Translations under genes and position numbers: made by a program
Notes under the pieces: generated by a model
The model's input: the letters and a program-made list of their open reading frames with translations, nothing else
Told to the model about the DNA's origin: nothing
Database searches by the model: none
In this document: piece by piece, positions 1 through 15,909 of the stretch
Layout of the letters: each line of letters starts with the position of its first letter
Position numbering within the stretch: the stretch's first letter is position 1
Assembly: GCA_905250075.1 (NCBI GenBank)
Contig: CAJNOP010000015.1
Span: forward strand, 2,719,340-2,783,339
Length of the DNA: 64,000 bases
Direction: 5' to 3'
Source of the DNA: Rotaria sp. Silwood1
Lineage: Eukaryota; Rotifera; Eurotatoria; Philodinida; Philodinidae

Positions 1-756
1 TCATAATCAGCTATTGCAATAACTAATTAATTAAAGTGTTCGTAATTTTGAAATGCAATAAAAATAAGATCAACGTTATTTTTTGTGTTCCAAATTGCGA
101 ACAATTTTTTCTTAATTTTTTTTTTATTCACAATTTGGAAGCTACGAAAATTTCATAACAAAAGAAAACAAACGATCTTCACGATGTTGTCCTTCAGGAT
201 ATATATTTATTATGTTTACTTTCTTATCAATCATCTCTCATTTAAAATGTATATCCAGAATGATTGATAGTAATCTGTTGTTTTTTCACTGTCAATCACT
301 AAAATAACATTTAGAATATTAATGATGATGAGTGATTTTGAATATGTTATTTCATATTAATATTGATGATTTCTATTAAAAAAAAACTTTCATAGGGAAA
401 ATTCATTACATAGATTTGTTTCTTTTTCTGTCTAAAAAGAAAAGAGTAATTAACGATAGAAAAGCAATGTCTTCTTGTTCATATGAATATGTTCTAACGG
501 AATGACATCGTTCGTTTTCTTATACACACGCACATTTCAAATTGTTTATGCAACGATTTATTCGTGTTCGTCCGATATTTTTCTCTTCTTTCCTAACATA
601 TCCTCGGTCAGGCAATCTAAACAAAAGATTAAAAAATATATTCGACAGCTTCATCTTTCTCTTACGATTTCTTCATTTCATATACATTCATAGAAAGAAA
701 AGCAAGCTACAGTTTAACACTTTATTTCTTTATCATATATTGTTTTGTATTTAAAA
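1..756. other. AT-rich upstream region, no gene seen
   Basis: The stretch has stop codons in every frame apart from short chance ORFs without coding character. A pyrimidine-rich tract just before position 757 probably belongs to the 5' flank or leader of the next gene. I see no repeat or RNA gene. Confidence 0.6.
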
Positions 757-1321
757 ATGTCGAACTTTCAAAATAGTTTTTCTGACAATAATACACCCGA
801 TAAATTAATTCAAATATCAACATCTAATGATAATTCATGTCCACAAGCATTACTTCTTGATCAATTGTATATGTATGATTTACCAACAGGATGGAATGCT
901 ATGGTATAAAAAAAAAAATATCTAATTTTTCTATCGAAATAAAAAGATTTGTCTTTTTGCTTTTAATTAGCTTGTTGGATTATTAGCTTCTATATTAACA
1001 ATTATATTTCTGTTAACATGTCTTTATTATTTGATTTGTCGTCGTGAATATTCTAATGATTTATCGGATAGTCAAATACCAGTTGAACAAAATGGAACAA
1101 CATCAATACCGATAACAAGTTTATCACAAACGGCAATGACAACATTTATTAATGAACCAGGTAAAGAAATAAAAATTATGACATATACTGAACAAACATC
1201 AACAACAACTACTGATTTTGTTGGTATTGGACATTCAAGTTCACCAAATAGAAATGCACTTTTAACGAATGTTAATGTTGATCCAAGTGAACTTCGTTTA
1301 CTTCAACATGAACATAATTAA
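757..1321 (+). CDS. small single-pass membrane protein, unknown function (2 exons)
   Basis: Exons are 757-903 and 971-1321; the 67-bp intron starts GT (904) and ends AG (970), and the join keeps one frame, giving 165 aa. The N-terminal ~49 residues are polar and Asn/Ser-rich with no clear signal peptide. Exon 2 opens with a hydrophobic segment (about residues 50-72, LVGLLASILTIIFLLTCLYY) followed by a basic stop-transfer motif (CRRE). The tail of ~90 residues is Ser/Thr-rich and probably disordered. This suggests a single-pass protein with its C-terminus in the cytosol; topology is inferred from the positive charges after the segment. The ATG at 757 is the first in frame and sits in an A-rich context. 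Polyadenylation-like AATAAA words lie near 1470-1490. I recognise no family. Confidence 0.75.
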
Positions 1322-3889
1322 AAATACAAAAACAAAAGAAAAAGAAAACAAGGTTGTTTTTTTTTGTTAACAAATTAATGATACATAAATAATCTTGTCT
1401 TATTTCTTTATGTATATATGTGTCTATATTCAGATATATGTGCTTATGTATTACTATGTTATTGTTGGAAATAAATATCTTGATTGAATAAAGTTGAATT
1501 TAGATATTATTGTTACAAAGAAAAGCTATTTAAAATAATGATCATATCTTAGTGTTTCAAAGTTTTGTGAAATAAATCTCTTCTTAATATTTACAATAGT
1601 TAAATTTAATAAACAGTTTGATAGTCTCAAGCCAATGTGTTAATAGTCAAACTCGTTATTTAGCTGATAGTAGTAGTCAAATTATATTAGTATAAATAGA
1701 TTAAACGTTATAGATAGTGTAAAAATCAATAATTTCAAAGTTGTGAAGAGTTATGGGTCCCCTCGAATATTTGGAGAATGACTCAAAAAAAAAAATTTGA
1801 CTTCTTCAGGGTAGATAAACATGGACATTTTTTTCTTTTTTTGTCCTTCGAATAAAAAAAATCAAAATATCAAAGTTAATGAAAACTTATCTAAACATGA
1901 AGAAGAATCATATGATTATGTAATTAAATACATTGAGAGATAAAATAAATTATCGAAAAGGTGAACCATGTACTATCGTGATGGAGAAAGCATTCATATA
2001 TGTACTCAAAATAATGACATTTGCTATCAATGTGTAGAATTTGAGATGATCTCTTCTGTTTGTTGCTATTTATGGAAAAAAATACACAGCAGACATTTTC
2101 ACATACATTAAAGATTTAAAAATGTTACTGATTGTGAAAGTATCGGCGAAATTGTTGATCAGTTCGAGACCGGATGAAAGAAAAGTCACATCCGTACTGG
2201 ACACTAGTGTATAGTATAAGTGAAAAGCGTTTCAACTCGATTAGACAGAAGAAATGAGAGTAAATAGAATTTTTTCATTAAAAAAAGTTAATTTGAGAAA
2301 AATTTGATTTGCTATTTCTTTTATGAAAATTTGAATTTTAAAGTTTAAAGACAAGTTTTGGATATTAATTCAAACTATATAATAACTATTAAAAAAAAAT
2401 CGAAACTTTTGAGTTACGAAAGGGTAGTAATACTTTTAAGTAATATTATTGACAAAAGTCTTTGGGAAATTGAAAAAATGATATTGAAGAATATCAATAT
2501 TTCATAGCTAGCTAATATTTGTTTGAAAGAACAATACTCTTTAAATATTTGAAAGAATTTGAGTAAGTCGTTTTGATATAAAAAATACTGTGAGATAGAA
2601 AGAAAAGGTTTTTTTTTCTTACATTTGATATTACCGTACTGGTGTAAAATATACGATCAGCATATTATTAATTTTTTTTCTACGATACCAAACTATTAAC
2701 TCAAATCTAAATAGCTAATGAAGTTCTCTATCAAATTTTAAAGATGGACTTTAAGAGAAAGTTTGTCTTAAAAACTGAACACAGCAGTCTTTAGGTTCTA
2801 GAAGACTATGTGATAATTATTTTTTAAGAATATCATTCTAAAAGAGTACAAAATTTTGAATAGAGTAGAAGGTTGTTGAATTTTCTAAGAATGCTATGAT
2901 TTTGATAGAGAATTTCATTGACTATTCAAACCACTATTTGAAATGAAGTTAAATTCTTGTTACCGTAGAAAAAAAAAGTTAAAAATATGTTGATCATGTA
3001 TTATTTACAAAGTAGTACTGTATTTCAAAGATGTGTTGCCTTCTGTGGCTGTGTTATCAGTATTAACGTATAATTACCTTGAAAAGCAATATTGTGTATA
3101 TTTCCTAGACTATTATATTATTATTATTAATATTATCTTTGACCTGATATATAATTAATATTAACAACAAAAAAACTAATCAAATTCAATTGTATCCGTA
3201 TTAATGTAAACAATAATTGTTTTATTTTTAATTTTATGAATTATGAATTTGAATTAAAATTTCTAGTACCTTTTCTTTGCTTTCTGTAGAATGGATCTTT
3301 TTGTTGTCACAATAAGGTTTTTTATTTTTTTTTCTATTAGAAATTTTACCCATAAATTCATATAAAAGACACGCATAAATGAGTAATATTATTTTTTTAT
3401 TTTGAAGATGCAGTTCTATGAAACACAAAGAAAAAACTGTATTTTTTTCTTGAATTTTGAATTATAATTAAAATTTAAATACACTTGATAATATTACTTT
3501 GTCAACATGCTTCTCCTATAAACCTTCAAAGAATTTTTCTTCTTCCTATGTCAAGGGCGAGAAAACGTACTTAATTCTTTTTCTTTCCGAGCTGACTTCC
3601 TATCTTCTATTGGACCATTTTTCCAAGCTAGAGGGTATAAATTATTGTTTTCGACTCTATCTATTAATATACGCCAATATTGTTTAGTTAATGCATGATC
3701 GTAAGCATAGAAAATATATGACTGGAGAATCTAGAAGCTGATCGTTCTTTTTTTTTCTTTCTTGCCGTTATTGTTGTTGTTAGTTTTTTTTTCTCCTTCC
3801 TATTGAGTTGCCTTGCATCACGTTCTGATTTGTGTATAAAGGTGTAAAATATAGTTTTTGCTTTACCTTTATATATTCTTTACTCATCG
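1322..3889. other. AT-rich intergenic region
   Basis: About 2.5 kb with poly-A/T runs and short ORFs lacking coding character. The last ~400 bp precede the HSP70 gene and contain scattered GAA/TTC words (for example around 3531-3546 and 3727-3747) that resemble imperfect heat-shock units. I see no gene. Confidence 0.6.
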
Positions 3890-3890
3890 A

Positions 3891-3903
3891 GAATATTCTA
3901 GAA
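3891..3903. promoter_or_regulatory. heat-shock element of the HSP70 gene
   Basis: The sequence GAATATTCTAGAA is a perfect three-unit inverted array of nGAAn (GAA 3891-3893, TTC 3896-3898, GAA 3901-3903). This is the canonical binding site for the heat-shock factor HSF trimer. A further GAA at 3912 is near the array but out of the 5-bp register. It lies ~100 bp upstream of the HSP70 ATG and ~10 bp before a TATA-like run, which is the expected arrangement. Confidence 0.85.
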
Positions 3904-3913
3904 TATTATTTGA

Positions 3914-3927
3914 ATATATATATATAA
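3914..3927 (+). promoter_or_regulatory. TATA-box-like run of the HSP70 promoter
   Basis: An alternating TA run ending in TATATAAG lies just downstream of the heat-shock element. A start site ~30 bp further on would give a 5' leader of roughly 50 nt before the ATG at 3995. The run is AT-rich in an AT-rich genome, so position is the main support. Confidence 0.55.
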
Positions 3928-3994
3928 GTATTGGCACGCTATTCATCTGCTATTCTAATTCAACGTTTGATTACAAATACATTTACTTCTCATT

Positions 3995-7310
<3,316 letters not shown>

Positions 7311-9265
7311 CCAAGACATTTTTAGCCTAATCCTTGATTTATAACATTTGTAGAATTTTGGTGATCAGATTGTATTGCCATGATTTGACAGATGTATTTT
7401 TTTTTTTGTGAATACAATAAAAGTTTCATTTTTATTATCTTAATTATGATTTCTTTTTCTGTATTGCTCGTCGGCTATATTCACTGCTTAGTATCTATTA
7501 GAAATATTTTAATTAAAAAATTGTCTCTACAAATTGAAGCAAGATGGGCAGTATGTATGAGAAGCAGAACTCAACATCGAGCCATTTTTTGATGGTTTGA
7601 CCTAACTCAATTCAGCTAGGGATGACACTATTAAAAATATATTTCTTTTACAAAAAAGATGTCAGAGTTAAATAAAGTCGAATAACTTATTGAAAAGAAA
7701 GATCAAGATATATGTGTGTAGAGAAACTTCGACTTCTTGAAGATTATCATTTGTTACCATAAAGTTTCAAAAGTGAAATTCTCGCTAATCAAACTCAATG
7801 AGTCGGAGCGGTTACTATTTTATAGTTACACTGCTTCACTCGAGGAACACTAGTGCCACTTAATCGTATTGATAGTGCATCCGATCTTGTGTTTGTGAAT
7901 GAGAAATGTCATAGAACTGAATAAATGCTCTGCTTTTTATTTATTGACTAAGTGAACCTTTCAAAACATTCGTATAATCAAGATTCTTGATTGTTATCAG
8001 TTGTGAGATACGAAACTCATGTAAGAAATTTAGACGAAATTTCAGAATAACACTGATTGAAATCAGATTCCTTTTGTTTTATTACGTGGAAGATCATCAT
8101 TGAAAAAGAAACTATCTTCTCAGACCATATGGCTTATGTTGAGCTCTAATAAGAAGTGTTCAAAAATAAAAATAAACGCCTATTTTGTTGAATTTAGGTT
8201 GCATAATTCGTCAAGACATTTCTTCTTCTCTGTTCTGATCGGTTTAAGAATTTTTATTGATGAAATCGAAATTTGAAAACCTTGCTGAATCCGTAGCAAA
8301 ATCCAAAAAATATGATTGTTGTTTTAATCAATTTTGAAAGTTATTCATTTTCTTTCTTGTGATTTTTATTTCATGCTTAAATAAACATGAATTATGGATG
8401 TAAAAGATATGAAATGAAGATTGAATTTAGTAAAATAATGAAAAAAAATTTAATTTATAATGAACGCACTTCTATAAACAATTTCAATTGAAATTTACAA
8501 AACTACGAACGGTTTAATGTTTAAAAAACAAAAAATGAGTAGATTATAATAAACGATCATTTGTGTTATGAGTTGTCGATGGATTTGAATTTGGTTTCTA
8601 ATATTAGTTCTGATAGTTGCTGGATAAAGAATTCGATTCTTTACGTTTTTTTTATGATATTGTGATAGTTTTGATTTCGAAAATTTTTTCTCTGAAATAT
8701 TTTTTCTAAAACTTTGAAATTTACAACAATAAGTGCAAAATTTTATATAGAATATTCTAGAACATTTCAGATTTCGGCTGATTCATTTCTTAAAACGTTT
8801 TATAATTTTCTCACTGTTTTGACTTTCGTACCAATACAGTTCAATAGATGCTAATCTTTTTTAAGTTAAATCTAATGAAAGAAATATATTCGAACAATAA
8901 ATTCAACAATTTTGTAACTGTATTCAATGATACCAAAACGAAAATTTAAAATAAATGCTAAACATTTTAAAAATACAAAAAAAAACGTGAGTCATTTATA
9001 ACGGAATGCTTGTTACGTCAAACATAAATCAAAATTACGCGATGAATAACTTAAATTCTATTCGTTTACGTTAAAAGAATGATTATATATATATATATAT
9101 ATATATATGTGGAGAGCGCAACGCTAGTCGATTTGTTATTCATTCTTTACCATCGTCTTGTGTGCATCACAAGTAAAGTTTGTTAATCCCATAATACGAT
9201 CATCTCGTCTGTTTTGTTCATTATTATCACACAATGAAATCTGTTGTTTTTTGTATTTTAAAATA
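7311..9265. other. AT-rich intergenic region with a TA microsatellite
   Basis: The HSP70 3' end and its poly(A) signal occupy the first ~120 bp. The rest is AT-rich with no gene seen. A pure (TA)n run at about 9084-9108 lies ~160 bp upstream of the next gene. Confidence 0.6.
9084..9108. repeat. (TA)n microsatellite
   Basis: About 12 uninterrupted TA dinucleotides end in TGTGG. Length polymorphism is likely. It sits upstream of the gene starting at 9266. Confidence 0.9.
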
Positions 9266-10961
9266 ATGGCAAATTCAGGTTCTAATTTATTATCATCAAC
9301 TAATAAATGGCATTCAACAGCAACACATACTTCATCTTCAATCACAGCTACACATGGTTATCGTCATCGTCCATCGATTCCTTTATCAGATATTTCAGCA
9401 AATATGAATACAGCAGCAATGACAACTTTTTCAAGAAAATGTATTTATGTTAAAGAAGGTTAAATTATTTTTTAAATAAATAAAATATATTCTATATGTT
9501 ATTTTTGTTTTTAGTTATTAGTGTTAATAATAGTGCAGCACATTTGCCATTGGTATCATCAGATAATAGTAGTGCAAGTGAATGTGAAAGTGGAGAATTA
9601 AGTTCAGATGAATATCCATCACAAATTAAACTTAAACCTAAATCAATTACTCATTGTCAAGAAAATCTTTCAGATCCAACATATGAAATGGGCACTTTAG
9701 CACAATTACTTAATCATTCTTTTTCTGGTCATAAAGATATATCGATGGCATCTCAAAAGTTCGTATATACATTTTTGATTTTATATGTTAAATTCAAATA
9801 CAAAAATCATAGAGACTCCACTAGGCATAGATTTTTCAGAAGTCAGGGCAAAAATTTAGACTGAGTACATCCTCAGTATGTGGCAGAAATAACCATAGGA
9901 ATGTCAGAGAGTGTCTATCAATAACGTCTCGTTATAATATTTGAATTACGTCCTTGATGCATTTCTAGAGGATTAAGTAATAAAGATGATGAAGAAATGT
10001 GCCACAAAAAAAGATAGAATGAAACAACTCCCTGTGATTAGCAACAGCAGACGCAGGATGCTTCACATTTTAATCACATAGGCATTGTGCTAACAGCTTT
10101 TATTTATCAGAAAATCATAGGAATTTAAGAGTTTGAAAAATCTGAAAATAATGTTAACCTCATTCTTAATGTTTTTAGCTCAAATCTTTAAAAACGATGT
10201 ATATTTTGATGTAAATATACCAATTGAAGTTCTTATTGTTCGAGAAATTAATTAATTAAGAAGGTTTTCTGTTATGTATAATGCATCATTTCTCAAAGGA
10301 GTTTTTGTGGTCATTCTATAATCTGAAATAGTATCTTATTCAAAAGACAAAAATTACAAAAGATTTCCATCTCAAACATTATTTAGTGTCTGAAAAAAAC
10401 TTCAGGTCGACAGAACATATTTTGCTCTACTCGTCAAGATCTACTTGCCCTGAAAATTTCAATATTTTCTGATGAACCATGTTCCAGACACACCAGAAAT
10501 GTATTTAAAAAAATACATAATGCATTTCATTTTCATGATTCTATCTATCTTAATCTTTCATAAGTTGTTGATAAGATGTATGTCAATGTCAGTAGAAGGG
10601 ACAGTAACTTTGCTCTCTACATCAACACTTTCTGTAGTTCATATTTTAGAATGGTTTTCATTCATTACATTGTAGACATGAATCAGATATTCATCGTCAT
10701 GTAGTACCTGATAATCGAATGCGTTCATCATCGTCATCATCAACACCTCGAATTGAAGCTCCATTAAAAGCTCGTCGTTTATCAGAACATTTATCAACAA
10801 CGATTGAACGACAAAAAACACGTAGTGAACAACGAAATAATGCATATATACAATTAAAACATATAGCTCAACGACGTTTAAATGTTGTTGCAGAACTTGT
10901 TACATTAGATGAACAATATGAAGCAACACTTGCCAAATTATTACTTCCAGGCAATCATTAA
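9266..10961 (+). CDS. unrecognised 240-aa protein with basic helical C-terminus (3 exons)
   Basis: Exons are 9266-9458, 9515-9758 and 10676-10961; joins fall in phases 1 and 2 and keep one frame to the stop at 10961. The second donor is the weak sequence GTTCGT, chosen because it alone keeps frame. The N-terminal ~150 residues are Ser/Thr/Asn-rich with an acidic patch (SASECESGELSSDE) and look disordered. Residues ~175-240 are a charged, helix-forming stretch with many Arg/Gln and the segment HIAQRRLNVVAELVTLDEQY, suggestive of a short coiled coil. No membrane segment or signal peptide is seen. The ATG at 9266 follows an A-rich context; open frame continues upstream to 9158 but without coding-like composition. 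Intron 2 (917 bp) holds a dispersed repeat. I recognise no family; a cytoskeletal or scaffold role would be a guess. An AATAAA lies near 11050. Confidence 0.7.
10028..10110. repeat. diverged dispersed repeat family 2, copy A (in intron)
   Basis: CTGTGATTAGCAA is shared exactly with 55618-55705. It is followed at the same spacing by related words ending ...ATTTTAAT, then ATTGTGC.AA.AGCTTTT. Both copies are on the plus strand. Borders are unclear, and the element may extend through much of the host intron (9759-10675). Confidence 0.5.
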
Positions 10962-11385
10962 GCATGCCTTTTTAGTTAAGAATTGTGTTGTACTATCATT
11001 CATACAAATGTATATAGATAAATTATTATTAATTAGATTTGTTTGATTGAATAAAGAAAGTCTAATATTTGAAAAAGACTTCTGATTTTGTTTATCTATG
11101 AATCTTAGAATTGTTTCTTCAATTGATATTATCATTTAAAAGAAACGAACAAGATTTTTTGTATTGTATTTGATTCAATTTTATCTGCTGCTGCAGCTAT
11201 TACTTCATCAAAAATATTTAATACATTATTGACAAAAACTTTTATTGAATTTCTGTAAAATCAAAATTCGAATGTTTTGACACACACAAAAACGTTAAAA
11301 ATATTGAATAATAATCATAAAGATAACACCGACGTCAGAATTAAATAGAAAGTTACTATTCGAAACCAAACTTAAGTTTTTTTTC
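10962..11385. other. convergent 3' intergenic region
   Basis: This short AT-rich gap lies between the plus-strand gene ending at 10961 and the minus-strand exonuclease ending at 11386. AATAAA-type words are present near 11050. Nothing else is seen. Confidence 0.6.
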
Positions 11386-14300
11386 TCAAAATACTGAAGT
11401 AATGTCATTTAATGTTGGAAAATCATCATTTTTATCGATGAGTTGTTCGGTTCTTTTTGGTTTTTTTCCACGAAATGATTGAAGATATTCAACTGATTGC
11501 AGACGATTACGAAGAAAATTATAAATATCAAGTAAACAATACGCATCAGTTGCTAGAATAAAAAATCAAAATAAAAACATAGAATAAAGAAAAGAAAATT
11601 TCTATACCTGCGTAAAGTGTTTGAGCATGTCTCAATGGTCGTCGATCCCAATTAGAACATCGCTCTGATTTATTTAATGTTTTACCAAAACATAAACGAA
11701 CTAACTCACTAAGACCTTTATCTTTTGATATTGCTTTATTTTCCAAGTTAGAATACGGAAATATATCTTGTCGACTATTCATCAACTATCATTAAGAAAA
11801 CAAATTATAAAATTTAAAAAAAAAAGTTTCTTCTAATATTTACATCTGTTTGTACAAGAGATAAATCTAATAAAGTCTTTCCAGAAAGGAGTGCTTGTTC
11901 AAAAATCGGATAAGAAGCAGTAAGCATAGACGCATCAGCTTGAAAACCATAACCTAAATATAATTTTTCTAGAATTATTCTTTAATAAATATTTCAAACT
12001 TACAAAGTATTGTAACGTGATCATCATCAAACAATCGATTCGCTAAACGTTGTTGAATTGTTTGAGAATCACATGTATGAAAAAAATTAAGTACATCAAG
12101 TAAAAATATTTGATTTGAAAATGCTATTTGTATAATACTAAGACGTTGTTTAGATGTTGATGTATTATTAAATATTGGTTTCCATTCACCTGAAAAATAA
12201 AACAAGATTATTATAATGATATAAATCGATGCACGAATTAACGGTGAGTAAAAGTTTTCGATACTGTTTTCTGTTTTTTTAAAAATTTTCTTAGTGCCGA
12301 GAAATTTTGAAACAATACTAGACAAAAATATTCCTGAAAACTGATCCTAATGTTTTCAGAATCTATTTACGGAAACGGTGGCAACTCAGAAGAATATCCC
12401 TTCAAGTGTCAAATAGCTTTTCAACCGAAACAGTGTTAATGTTACTAGATTTTTCGTCTCCTTCAGATGACGTAGGAAATCGATTTTCTACTTAAAACTT
12501 CACATGAACAAAGTTCTCAATGAGATTAGTTCATTGGATAAATTGTACCTCTTCTTGTATCCCTTATCATGAAACATTCAATAATCGAAATTCTCTTATG
12601 TGTGAAAGCAAGTTTTTCTTTTACCTCTAGAAAAGAAATAATAGAAAAACTACATGTTTCACAATCAACTAATCTGATTAAGAACTTTACTCATGCAAAG
12701 TTTGAAGTCGAAAGTCAATTTTGCATATGACCGATAGGAGGGAGCGTCACAGCTTTTTATGGAAAAGCCTAGTAAATTTTCGATATTCCGAGAACGAAGA
12801 CAGAGAAAATCAAACTGTTCTAAGATTTCCTATTGCTTAGTCGAAAAGAGATTTGACACTTGAAAAAGTTCTCTTGTTAGCTCATCGGCTTATACCTCTA
12901 ATTATTGACACTAACAAAGATCTAGTTTATTTATTTATATGAATAAAAGGATCTAGAGATCACTAAATTTTTTTTAGAGTGAAATGAAATGTTTCATTTC
13001 ATTGTAAAATAATAAAAAGTTTCAAGGTAATCTCCTATTCAAACGAAATATTAACTTGGATACGACCATCTTTAGGATTACTAATTGTGATTAACCTAAA
13101 ATTTCGGCGAGACGCAAATCATACAACACCTTAGGATTTTATCATAAATGTATAAAGTTATAGATGAGAGTGAACTACATTTATCTAAATTTCTCTAATT
13201 ATCGTATCATTTCAATTTTTAGGATGCTTACAATCATATATCATTCACCAAACTTTAAAAGTAGTTTAAATTGCTTCATCATGACAAGTACAGATTTATA
13301 TGCTTAACAGATGCCTCAATCATCTCTACTAGTCTTCAATTAAACATTCCGAAAAAAAGTTAATAGGTTTTTTTTTAAGATTCGTCTGAATCGAATTGAT
13401 CGCATCAGCGTTAAGAAGAATAACATCCTTGTTTTTCAGCTACCTTGCAGTATAGGGTGAGTAGATAAGCGCGCGCAACAACACAGTCACTCAGTCATGA
13501 CGACTTCGCATCAAGGGTAAAGATATGTGTTACTGAGAAAAATATTATCTCTTCAGTAATTTATAACAATCAGATGTGATTTTAAAACTTCCAGACACTA
13601 GATATGTGACATAAAGAAGCTCAAATCTATATTTGATTGTTTAGATTAGATAAGAATTGTTTTCATGTTGAAAAAAAAAACAAAACTTCATTACCAAGAA
13701 TAAGCTTTTATGTTTGTCATTCTGTTAGAAAGACTAGTTTATACTGGTAGAAATTAATTAAATGGATTTATGAAAAAAGAAACGAGTACAATTAATTTGG
13801 TTAAGAATATCTTCCTAAACCTTTTGTACATTACTCAAGAAAAAAATAATTGTAAACGAATCGAATATATTAACATCCATAATAATCAAAACTACGTTAA
13901 CAACACTGACATAAGAGTAAAATTTGATTAGCTAAATATATATAAGTTGAAATCAAGATAAAATATAAACTCAAATCACATTATTTCTCTGTTAAAGAAA
14001 TATTTTACATTCTTCTTCGATTGAGCATTTTCATTAACAGAGGAAAAAAATTAAACACATGACAAATTCTAGTCAGAATTATTCAATAAAATAACATACA
14101 ATCAAATCCAAGTAATAATTCTTCTTCTGCATTATTAGCATTAAATACACGATCAAGTAAATGTTCATATCCAGACATTGAATCGATAAAAATTATTTGT
14201 ACATCTTCAAATGGGATTGTGTGATATTCAATGGTTGCATTTTGTGTAAGATTTTGATTGCGTGTTACTGTTGAAGAACGATTATTTTGTTTTGTACGGA

Positions 14301-15909
14301 TATATCTTTGTATCTTTTCAAAATAAAGAAAAAGAAATAAATAATCTTGATAAAAAGACCGATGGTGTGATCTAGAAGTTTGTTGTAATCTATTACTGTT
14401 ATACGATTTCATTGAATAATCTAAGTTGATTATTATAATGTACGTCAAGTCGAATGTGACTTATTATAATTATTAAATGTTTCTTCTGATAATGTTTTGA
14501 AAATTTGAATTTTTCAAATGCATTCATTACAAAAAAATATTTTATGATTTTCTTCTTGAAATCTTTTAGTCGTTAACCGTTAAAAATTTTTCAAGCTATC
14601 CAAGTACTTTTAAAGTCTATTAAAAGCTTTTTTTCACAAAAGGTCACAAGATTTATATATGACCGTATTTATATAAGTATTTATGAAAAATTAATTTTAT
14701 GTATAGTTGACGAAAATTCTCGTTTTGTAATATTCCTTTTTCAATATTTCTTTAACGAACTGTACTCTTTTTTTAATCTAAGTTCTGAACAAATCGAATT
14801 TTCATATTAAATGGAGTTCAGCAGCTATTATAAATTATATAAGTATAATCTAACTACAAAATCTTACATACCCATTGAGATAACGTACGTTCTGGTCGAT
14901 TCAATTGAGTCACTAAATCAAAAAAATTTTATAAATCAAAGCAATACGATCTATTTCTTACTCCAATATCTAACAGCAACAATATCATCTTTATCAACAA
15001 GTAACTCAATGAAATATTCCGATAAACTTGCATTCCCTTGTATCATTTCCTTGCATAAAACAAGAAAAAGAAAACAATATAAGAATTTTGATTTTTCCTT
15101 ACTTCAATTAATTCATTCCATGCTTCATCACTCATTGTTTTTTCATCATTATTTTCACAATATTTAACATTAATTAAATAACTTAGTGTTCTTCTATGTT
15201 GTAGTGTAGCTAAATTCGGATATTTTTCTATTTGTTCATTTCCAAATGCATTCCAATAGCGCACAGCTAATTTACCTAGAGCTTTTTTATTAAAATTTGG
15301 ATTTATTATGTTGAATTCATTTGATAAAATTTCTCGAAGTCTTTTTCCACCATTTTCATATAAATAATTTAACAAATCTAATACATATTCTTCTAATTGA
15401 CGATTTTTATCAATGTAAACATGAATAAGATGATCTTTTGTGTCAAGTATTAATGGTAATAAAATTTCATTCGGAGAAAATTCTAATTGATAATGGAATT
15501 TTACAATAATATTTAATGCATGTTTATATGAAGGTGAATTTATTGGATCATATAATGAAGTTCTTAATAAAAATATTAAGTGTTCTTTTGAAATTTGAAA
15601 TATTTCACAAAAATCTTTTAAAAATTTTATTGGTAATTTTTTTAAAATTAAATCATTCATTAAATTTTCATCAAGATAAGGAATTTGAAGATTTTTATTT
15701 AATTGATTTTTCCATTGAAGAAATGACTCAATGAGACAATTTATTAAATTTGCATTATTCTGATTTGATTCAGATAATATTAAAAGATATTCAAATAAAT
15801 CATTATACGGTTGATCGGAATGATTGAAATGATTAAAAGCTATATCAAGAGCTTCTTTATCATTATGAAAATGTAAATTTTGTGATAGATTTGTTAATAG
15901 TGATGACAT
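11386..15909 (-). CDS. nbr: DEDDy 3'-5' exonuclease, Nibbler/EXD3 (mut-7 homologue) type
   Basis: Exons in transcript order: 15909-15103, 15049-14962, 14912-14872, 14313-14100, 12189-12004, 11953-11844, 11785-11608, 11552-11386. All joins are GT-AG and in phase, giving 596 aa. The N-terminal ~300 residues are helical and repeat-like, as in Nibbler. The exonuclease domain follows. It has FDCEW with D383 and E385, YGFQAD with D452, and the YxxxD motif YAATD (Y540, D544), so the four acidic residues plus Tyr define DEDDy. The segment GLSELVRLCFGK...CSNWDRRPLR is typical of the EXD3/mut-7 branch. Family members trim 3' ends of microRNAs and piRNAs; that role here is inferred. Length resembles fly Nibbler (~625 aa) and lacks the C-terminal Mut7-C domain of longer EXD3 proteins. 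Intron 4 is 1,910 bp. The start at 15909 is the first Met; a further upstream exon cannot be excluded. Confidence 0.88.
12190..14099. other. large intron 4 of the Nibbler-type gene
   Basis: This 1,910-bp intron has flanking exons that join exactly at a split Cys codon (FDC|EW). It contains slightly G+C-richer islets (about 12360-12480 and 13430-13520) that may be old repeat debris, but no terminal repeats, ORFs or RNA genes that I could define. The other introns of the gene are mostly much shorter. Confidence 0.65.
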
